From contig JPHH03000002.1 of the NCBI GenBank assembly GCA_000750105.3, positions 434,001 through 498,000 of the forward strand: 64,000 nt of DNA. The letters run 5' to 3'. Under the pieces are notes generated by a model that worked only from the letters and a program-made list of their open reading frames with translations, did not search any database and had not been told where the DNA came from. A program made the translations under genes and the position numbers. This stretch comes from Tolypocladium sp. Sup5 PDA-1. Lineage: Eukaryota > Ascomycota > Sordariomycetes > Hypocreales > Ophiocordycipitaceae. Below are positions 57,053 through 64,000 of the stretch, piece by piece; the first letter of the stretch is position 1, and the number at the start of each line of letters is the position of its first letter.

Positions 57053-57572
57053 GGCGCTTCAAGGACAGCCGTTGGAGAGTCGTCTTGCAGTGGGTTTGAT
57101 ACGTAGAGCTAGAGCACCAACCCCACAGCGAACTTGAGGCCCGCAGCGTTACGCAGTTGAAGGTTCCAAACCTGCTCCCGGAACAAAACAGCCCAAAAAG
57201 ACGCCGGTCGCTCGCCTTGCGAAAAGAAGTCAACAAGCCGACTGCTCGTTGCGAGTATTTCTGAGAGCTGACGCCAGCCAATCAGGCTGCTTCGACGTGC
57301 GCGGCAGTTCTGGGGGGCTCACCGCGCTCTCACCTCGGTGAACGGCATATATTCGGCTAAATTTTATGCACCTAGATTATTCCGACCACGGAAACATTCG
57401 GCGCCGGCGCGGTGGAAAAATCGAGAACGCCGAACCCCCATTCTCACGATCCCGGCCAGCAACGAGACGAGGGACGCATCTCCCTTTGGCGGCCGACGAA
57501 CAACACATCGGGCCATTCTGTGGCAGAGCCTTGATCACGAGTGATTACAGCTGAGTTCACTCATTTGTCACA
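57053..57572. promoter_or_regulatory. Divergent promoter between armadillo protein and PAM16
   Basis: 520 bp shared between divergent genes. No specific site is recognised with confidence. Confidence 0.4.
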
Positions 57573-58148
57573 ATGGTACGAGCTCTCTTGTCCCCTGCGG
57601 CGCAATTCGGACCATCTGAGCTGCGTATATGCGAGCTGTCTATATGCGCATGCTTGATTCTGCGCGCTTGCTCGGCCGACATGCGCCAGCCTCCAAGCAT
57701 CCCGCTAACTCTCCCGCTCTAGGCTCACCGCTTCGTCATCACCGCCTTCCTTACAGGCTCCCGGATCCTGGGGCGCTCGTTCGTGGCCGCGTACAAGCAG
57801 GCCCAGGCGGCGTCCAACTACCAGCGCGCCCAGGCCAAGGTGAACGGCGGGTCGGGCGCCTCGGCGCGGGCGTCCCTCTCGTCGGGCATGACGCTCGACG
57901 AGGCCTGCCGCATCCTCAACGTCAAGCCCCCGGCCGGCGGGCAGGCCAACGTGGAGGAGGTCCTCGAGCGGTACAAGCGCCTATTCGACGCAAACGAGCC
58001 CAAGAATGGCGGCAGCTTCTACCTCCAGAGCAAGATCGTGCGGGCCAAGGAGCGCTTCGAGAGGGAGCTCGGCCCTATAAGAGAAAAGGTGGAACAGGAG
58101 GCGGAGACCAAGGAGGGGTGGAAGCCCAAGGTCTACAAGGACCGGTAG
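57573..58148 (+). CDS. PAM16: Mitochondrial import motor subunit Pam16/Tim16
   Basis: J-like subunit of the presequence-translocase-associated motor in the inner membrane; it holds Pam18 and restrains its stimulation of mtHsp70. Exons are 57573-57575 (only the ATG) and 57723-58148, giving 142 residues. The N-terminal hydrophobic AHRFVITAFLTGSRILGRSF is followed by a linker and the degenerate J-like domain (MTLDEACRILNV, then VLERYKRLFDANEPKNGGSF and LQSKIVRAKERFEREL). The J domain lacks HPD, having DANEP in its place, as expected of Pam16. The start codon is alone in exon 1 (ATG|GTACGA), as in eL13 nearby. Confidence 0.95.
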
Positions 58149-58983
58149 GCAGGCCGGACGAGACGAGCAGCAGGCGCCGCTGCCGACGGCACGCGACACT
58201 ACAGACCAAGCGATGCGATGCGATGACGGGTGCACAGCCATGACGCGGCATTTTCAGCAAGGCAGACGAAAGGCTGGATGGACTCGCCGGACGACGGAGC
58301 CGCTCGGGTAACAACCACGTCTTGACGGGGATGAGACTTCCCTTTGTATACATGTACATCTTCACTCGACTGCGGCATGGCACGGCGTTTCATGGGTGGC
58401 CATCTAGAGGCATGCAGCCACTGGATACTGGGACTAGAAAAAAGAGGGGAGCTTCAGTTATGTGTTTAATATTCTGTACGATATGGCATGAATCTGCAGA
58501 CTGCTGCATTACCCGTGTTTGAGCTATGTTTGTGCATCAGTGATTGCCTCGGCCAATCGCTCGGTTCTAGTCTTGTGATCTTGATGTCACGGTAAGTTGA
58601 TAGGTATTCTTCCAAAGAATCACTGGACTCGACTACGAGGTGGATGCCTCCACCACAACATGAAGCAGGTTATTCTCCCCTCTTTGACAGCTTAATGCAA
58701 ACCAAACGCGCACGAGCAGGAGATGTTTATTGTTGAATCTACCCAGCAATATCTGTAACGCACCTCCTCTATGTATATTGCCGTTGGCGGCAGATTGTAA
58801 AAGACCTTGTGGAAAGTATAGGGTAGCTGTATATATCCATCGTGACCCTTGCAACCAACAACGCGTCTCGCTCCACCCCTGCCCATCGCGTCACAAGCAG
58901 AGGGCCATTTATCATTCTCGGACACGGGCTTTCTCCAGTTTCTGCACCTACATCTAATCATAATCCTACAACACGCAGGTGGC
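58149..58983. other. Convergent intergenic region, 835 bp
   Basis: 3' flanks of PAM16 and BPL1. No gene or repeat recognised. Confidence 0.5.
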
Positions 58984-61212
58984 CTACTCCTTCCTCCGGA
59001 CCAGGCCCTTCCAAAAGTCAAAGCTATTCTCATCGCTCTGCAGGCTGAAGATCCTCCCCGTGCCCCTCCCCTCCGCGTCCGTCTGCTCGACGCGCAGCAT
59101 CCCCCAGTCCCGGGTGATGCCCAGCACGCGGGCCCTCACTCCGCCCTCGGCCTCGAGGGAGATGGCCTGCCCCGTGTGCAGCCAGTGGCGGTAGTACCGC
59201 CGCTCCAGGTCGTCGGAGAAGCCCTCGCGCCGGAACTGCGCGTACACGGCCTCGAGGCGCGTGAGGATGCGCGCGAGCAGGGCCTCGAGTCGCAGCGGCG
59301 GCGCGCCGGCGGGGAGCAGGTCGGAGATGGAGGTCGTGGGACGGGGGTTGATGGCGTTGATGCCGATGCCCAGGACGATCTGGTACGAGCCGTCGCAGTA
59401 GCCGCACTGGGACAGGATCCCGCCGATTTTAACGTACTGCTTGGCGGCCGCGGGCTTGGTCGGGTCGAGGGCGTCTGCAAAAGGGGTCAGCTAACAATGC
59501 GGTACACCCGCGTATCGCGTCTTACAGATATCGTTCGGCCACTTTAGCTTCACAGGCAGGTTCTCGTATCCCACGTCGAGCGACCGGATGGCCTCGACGA
59601 TGGCGACGGCGGCAATGTACTGTATGAACACGACGGGGCGGGTGACGGCGAGGTGCGCCGGGTGGTTGATGATGGTGGAGAACATGAGGGCGCCCGGGGG
59701 AGCAACCCAGACGTTGGTTCCGCGACCGCGTCCGACGACCTGCGTGGATGCCGAGAAGGTGAATCCGGTGGGCAGCTTGGATATGAGCTTGGGGTTCCTG
59801 GTGCGGGATGGTCAGCAAGGTGTACGGACATCGAGGCTTCAGAGGGTCGCGGTACTTTTCCAGAAGGGAGTTTGTGCTCGTCACGACGTCGCCGTACAAC
59901 AGTATATTGCCCCATTCCTCGGCATCCTCCTCTGTCGCCTGAAAGCGCTTGAGGCTCGAGTAAAACTGCTTGTGGTTGAAGCGCGGCGTCAAATCGGGAT
60001 TCGGCAGGGTCTTTTCGTGGGGTATGATCTGTTTTGTGATGGCGGCGTAGTCGACGATCCCGCCATCCTTGGCACCTTTGCCCTCTGTTGAAGGTAGCGA
60101 GTGCTGCAGCTCCTCGACGCTGAGGGAGCTCTCCTCGCTCTGGATATGGAACGTGTCTGCCTCTCCCCTGATGAACTCTTGGCCGTCCTCCTTGTCCATG
60201 ACCTCTTCCCAGGCGCAGAGCAGTTCAGTCACCTTGGTGTTGTCGACGGCCGATAGATGCAGGCTAGACAGCGGCGGGACAGCCGTATCTTCCTGGCTCA
60301 CTTCTAAGCCTAGTCTGCCCAGGCACGCCTTCAAGAAACTGATCCGGGACTGGTCATCGGCAGTGATCTTGCGGATCAGCTCGTCGTAGCCTGGAATGTC
60401 TGGCTGGGGGTAGAGGTTGACTGCGGCGAACCTGTATGGCGTCAATACCTCAAGCATCCGATTTGAGGGAAGAGAGAAACCCACTCAGGGTGAGGACCGG
60501 AGAGCATCGCCTTGCCGTCTCCAATGTGGCAGAGCACCACTGCGGCTTTCCCGTCCCCCCCGTCCACGTCGAGCTCCTCGTCGTACGATGCCAGGACCTC
60601 AATCTTGCGGCCCTTGATGCTGCCTGCATCAACAAACACGCCGCCGCCGTTGTAATACGACGCGAAAGTCTCCGGCACCGGCTCTTTGAAGGCACCCGTT
60701 GCGACTCTCAGTGCAACGGCCCTGGCCCCCCTCTCGCTCTGGTACTCGAAGCCCTTGAACGCGCCGCCTCGGCAGGTACCGGGGAAGAAGGCTAGCTCTC
60801 TGCTCCCGATGACCTCGAGCGGCCTGTTGCCGACCTCGAACTCGCACCTCCCGCTGCCGTAGTAGCCGCCGGCGCACAGCCCGAGGTACGCGCCGCCGCG
60901 GCGGACGTAGTCGCTGATGCGGCGGTTCCCCTCGCCGTTGAGGACCCTGCAGTAGCCCAGGTCGGCGCCGCCGGGGATGACGAGGAGGGCGCAGGTCGGC
61001 GCCCAGGGCTCCTTGAGGATGACGGACTCGGTGACGGGGATGACGGCGTAGTTGGGGGAGAGTAGGCGGCGGAGCGTGTACAGGCACTGTCGGACGGACT
61101 CGGTAGAGGTGCCGGTGCCTGGTAAAAAAAAGTCAGAGGCGGCCATCGGACGAACGAGAGGTTGAGGTGACACACCTGTGTAGACGAGGACGTTGAGCCT
61201 CTTGGGAGCCAT
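58984..61212 (-). CDS. BPL1: Biotin-protein ligase (holocarboxylase synthetase)
   Basis: Attaches biotin to carboxylases through biotinyl-AMP. Five exons: 61212-61176, 61118-60485, 60431-59856, 59797-59526 and 59474-58984, giving 669 residues, all in phase. The N-terminal glutamine-amidotransferase-like BPL_N domain is at about residues 5-230 (LVIPGGADLGYC, GGAYLGLCAGGYYGSG with the nucleophile-like Cys, ASYYNGGGVFVDAG). The catalytic core is in the second half: GDVVTSTNSLLEK, TFSASTQVVGRGRGTNVW with the GRGRG biotinyl-AMP loop, LKWPNDIYALD formed across a splice site, and VKIGGILSQ, then the C-terminal domain GITRDWGMLRVEQ. This is the standard ascomycete layout. Divergent from COA4 with only 117 bp between the start codons. 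Confidence 0.94.
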
Positions 61213-61329
61213 GGTGCTGCTGAGATGTCGGATGGAGTATGCGTACTCCGTACTGAGATGAGTCGTCCCGGGTGACTTTAAGCCTCACCTGATTTTCTTC
61301 CTTCCACCAACGTTGGCTGCACCGGCTCA

Positions 61330-61970
61330 ATGGGATCCCAATCTTCACGCCCAGAACCAGAGAGCCCGACGATGCCGCAGGAAGAGAGCAAGATTCCGCC
61401 GCCGACGGACGCTGCGGACGATGATGAACCGGATGAGTGGTGAGTTGCTCCTCGGCTCCGGGGAGGCACCTCTTGTCGCCAACCCGACGCTAAGCCGCGC
61501 GCTCTGGCTCGCACTGCTAACTCCCGTCCCTCTTCTTCTGTGTGCAGGGACAAGCGGATATTCAGCACAGGCTGCGGAGGTGAGCGGGCGCATTCGCTGC
61601 TGGGCGCCAGATTCGTTGCAGCAAGCCAGCCCTGGACTTCCGATTCCCGGCGGGGAGGATATTTCGGGCGCGTTCGTTGCCGTTGTTGAGAGGACAAGAA
61701 AGCTGACTGTTGGGGTCGCCGCCACGACAGATGAAAACGCCAAAATGACGGACTGCTACTTTGAGAAGAAAGACTGGCGGGCCTGCGCCGCAGAGGTACG
61801 TCCCGTTATTTACATGCTGCCAAAATGCGGCCTCGTTTTCTGAAGTCCGCGCGGCTGGGAGGCTGCTATTTTGATCTGATGCTGAGCGCGTGTCATGACA
61901 GATGGAGCAGTTCAAACAGTGCTGGAAGCGCCATGGGAACGACGAGCGCACGTCGAGCAAGGATGCGTGA
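61330..61970 (+). CDS. COA4: Cytochrome c oxidase assembly factor 4 (twin CX9C)
   Basis: Intermembrane-space protein required for cytochrome oxidase assembly and imported by the Mia40 pathway. Four exons: 61330-61439, 61548-61579, 61731-61795 and 61902-61970, giving 91 residues, all in phase. A disordered acidic N-terminus leads to DEWDKRIFSTGC. The first CX9C spans the second intron (C-GDENAKMTD-C), the second spans the third (C-AAEMEQFKQ-C), and the end WKRHGNDERT is typical of COA4. No single reading frame shows this protein, so it is visible only after splicing. Confidence 0.93.
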
Positions 61971-62289
61971 GCGGGGCCTGCCGGACTGCAACTGCAACGG
62001 TGTACGATTATTGGATTTGATTTCATAGCCAACATTGTATTTTATTTTCTTATTCGGCAAAGTTCCAACATCTTTGCGAGTTCCATGCTGAAGGTGACGT
62101 CGAGCTGCTCACCCCAGTACGTAGCTTGACTGCTGGAGCTACTGCGGAGCCTCCACTTCTTGCTCCAACAACCAACCGCCAAAGCTCACGCACCGTGAAA
62201 AAAGCTCCCGTCTCCAGCTTCAAGCTCCCAACACAACCGTCTGCGGCCTCCCCCCCGTCCCCGCCAGCCGGGATTCAACCTCGCGAGCC
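61971..62289. other. Intergenic, 319 bp, promoter of MGM101
   Basis: Between two genes on the same strand. No distinct site recognised. Confidence 0.45.
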
Positions 62290-63219
62290 ATGTTCCTCCC
62301 TCGAAGAGCCGTCGCCGCGGCTCCCCGGCACCTCGCGCGCCGCGCCGGCTCCATTGTTCCTCTGGCTCGCCGGTACGCCGCCGAAGCCGCCTCTCCCGCG
62401 ACTCCAGAAGCCGTCGAAGACGGAGCGCAAGATCCCGCGCCAGTAGCCGCAGCAAAGGCAAAGCCCACGCCCGCCGCACCCAAATGGGCCAAGACGAAGA
62501 GCGCAAGGCCCGCGTCGACACCCGCCGGCAGCAAGAAGACCGCCCCGTTGCCCACCGAGGTCCTGTACCAGGCCAGGACGATTGCCCACCAGGCGCAAAC
62601 GGCTGCCTCCTTTGACGCGGCCGGGTCGCCCATCGTCGACTGGGCGAACAGCTTCCACGGCATCTCGGCCCGGCCCGTGTCCGAGGAGCAGTTCAAGGTG
62701 CTCATGCAGCCGATCAGCGAAAAGGACATCGAGGTCAAGCCCGACGGCGTCATCTACCTGCCCGAGATCAAGTACAGGAGGAGGCTCAACGAGGCGTTTG
62801 GGCCCATGGGATGGGGCATGATCCCCAAGGGCGAGCCCGTCGTGGGCAGCACCATCGTGACCCGGGAATACGCCCTCATTGTGGATGGCCGGTACGTCTG
62901 AACACTCGCGCGCTTCCCCCCCCGGTTGGCTAACAGCATCCCTCCCAGCTTCGTCTCGCAAGCCCAAGGCGAAAACTCCTTCTTCAATCCCGACCAGCTC
63001 CCCTCGGCCGTCGAGGGCTGCAAGTCCAACGCCCTCATGCGCTGCTGCAAGGACCTGGGCATCGGCTCCGAGCTGTGGGACCCGCACTTTGTCCGCTGGT
63101 TCAAGAAGACGCAGCTGGAGGAGGTCTGGGTCGAGCACGCCACGACCAAGAAGAAGCGCACGTTCTGGTACCGCAAGGGCGAGGTGGACGTGGCGTATCC
63201 GTACAAGCTGACGCGGTGA
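62290..63219 (+). CDS. MGM101: Mitochondrial genome maintenance protein Mgm101
   Basis: Rad52-like single-strand-annealing protein of the mitochondrial nucleoid, needed for mtDNA recombination and repair. Exons are 62290-62891 and 62949-63219, giving 290 residues; the 57-bp intron splits an Arg codon. An Arg/Ala-rich presequence covers about 1-35 and a Pro/Lys-rich linker about 45-95. The conserved core runs from DWANSFHGISARPVSEEQFK through EIKYRRRLNEAFGPMGWGMI, FVSQAQGENSFF, EGCKSNALMRCCKDLGIGSE and LWDPHFVRWFKK to the C-terminal FWYRKGEVDVAYPYKLTR. All these blocks match the family. Confidence 0.95.
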
Positions 63220-63646
63220 ACGACACTACGGACCGACAGCCCGGACAGGGCGGCGTATTGATTTTACGGCGGGGTTTTCTGGCTGCAAGAGGTGGGATAT
63301 ACACAGCATAGAGCGGGAGTGCGTCGAGGACGGTGGGCGTCGTTGTACGATATTTGGGATGTACAGTCTCAGCTACGGGGTCGTGGACGGCGTTTGATAA
63401 TCACAGCCGCGGTGAAAGTCCCCGTCTCTGGTTTATAGCGATACTGCCTGGTCGTATATAGGGCAGGGACATCGGGTTCAATATAGTAATGCAGGTTCTA
63501 TCACCGAAAATGACAACCTTGTATAGTTTCCCCCGCGAGGAGGCACCCGGGAACTCCCAGTCCCAGACGAAAGAGCCGTTGCAGTCCTATAGCCAAATCT
63601 ACACAAAACACCCAAACTCCCGTCCGATCCAGCCCATCTGGAGTTC
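63220..63646. other. Convergent 3' flank, 427 bp
   Basis: AT-rich downstream sequence of MGM101 and of the partial gene on the other strand. Nothing recognised. Confidence 0.45.
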
Positions 63647-64000
63647 CTACTTCTCCTGGGCCGAGCTTGCACCCGCGTCGGCGCCGCTACCAAATCCCCA
63701 GGGCACCCACGAGTTTCGGTTTCCGCCCCCCGAGGCATTCCGCCGCCGGAGGTTGCCGTCGTCTTCGGCGCCGCTCTCGGCCTCGACCTTTTCGAAGTCG
63801 GTCTCGCTGCGGCTCTTGCTCAAGGCGCTCCACACGCTTAGCCCACTAGGCGGTCGCTGGGTGGCATCGTCTTCGTCCTGGCCGTCCGTGAACGTACCAG
63901 GGTGGACGGCCCTGGTGGCGTCGCTGCGCTGGACCTCCTGGGCCTCGCGGTCGAGGGCGGAGAGGGCGATATCGAGGAGCTTGCGTTGGGCAGCGATGAA
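63647..64000 (-). CDS. C-terminal part of an unidentified protein, 5' end outside window
   Basis: The frame is open from the right edge to a stop at 63647, about 117 residues. It begins with a helix (FIAAQRKLLDIALSALDREA), continues with an acidic stretch DGQDEDDATQRPPSG, then LSVWSALSKSRSETDFEKVE, Glu/Asp- and Arg-rich residues and a Gly/Ser tail WVPWGFGSGADAG. The strong codon pattern and the continuous frame support a real gene. The family is not recognised. Confidence 0.55.
   Translation of the reverse strand, partial: FIAAQRKLLDIALSALDREAQEVQRSDATRAVHPGTFTDGQDEDDATQRPPSGLSVWSALSKSRSETDFEKVEAESGAEDDGNLRRRNASGGGNRNSWVPWGFGSGADAGASSAQEK

Noticed and set aside
1..64000. CRISPR arrays, Shine-Dalgarno sites, bacterial operons and attachment sites
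   Set aside because: No regularly spaced repeats; spliceosomal introns show this is eukaryotic nuclear DNA, so prokaryotic features do not apply.

Overview
The window is nuclear DNA of a filamentous ascomycete, probably a Sordariomycete. The evidence is compact genes with many short GT-AG introns (about 50-160 bp, often with a CTRAC-type branch site), ascomycete gene families (highly reducing PKS, LaeA-like methyltransferase, CYP52-type P450, Neurospora-type copper metallothionein), and an intergenic stretch with strong TpA excess and CpA/TpG depletion of the kind left by repeat-induced point mutation (RIP). A closer placement such as Hypocreales is a guess. Exon structures were built by hand from splice sites, reading phase and family motifs. 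In each gene given with introns the exon lengths sum to a multiple of three, except in the PKS and the relics.

Left third (1-25 kb). A highly reducing polyketide synthase runs in from the left edge. Its AT-DH-MT-ER-KR-ACP part is intact, but the visible KS part has a one-base frame break and has lost the His of the HGTGT motif. A RIP-like spacer follows, then ordinary genes: DPM3, a coiled-coil protein, an oxidoreductase-like mitochondrial protein, a DUF3669-type protein and xanthine phosphoribosyltransferase. Next come two more secondary-metabolism-type genes, a CYP52-type P450 and an unusual adenylation-carrier-condensation (A-T-C) synthetase. The three could be a broken or dispersed pathway.

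Middle (25-43 kb). This part is gene-poor: two unrecognised proteins, a DysF-domain peroxisomal membrane peroxin, a 29-residue copper metallothionein gene split by an intron, a weak hypothetical ORF, a tRNA-like Pol III element, an arylsulfotransferase-family secreted/membrane protein, a frameshifted small secreted Cys-rich protein gene, a LaeA-like methyltransferase with eight exons, and relics including the C-terminal part of an O-methyltransferase. It looks like accessory DNA in decay.

Right third (43-64 kb). This is mostly dense housekeeping sequence: mitochondrial ribosomal protein mL50, a small membrane protein, DAHP synthase, a conserved unknown protein, a COX14-like assembly factor, ribosomal protein eL13, a Rap1GDS-like armadillo protein, PAM16, biotin-protein ligase, COA4, MGM101 and the 3' end of another gene. 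Mitochondrial biogenesis genes are frequent here (mL50, COX14-like, PAM16, COA4, MGM101). Several pairs are divergent and share short promoters.
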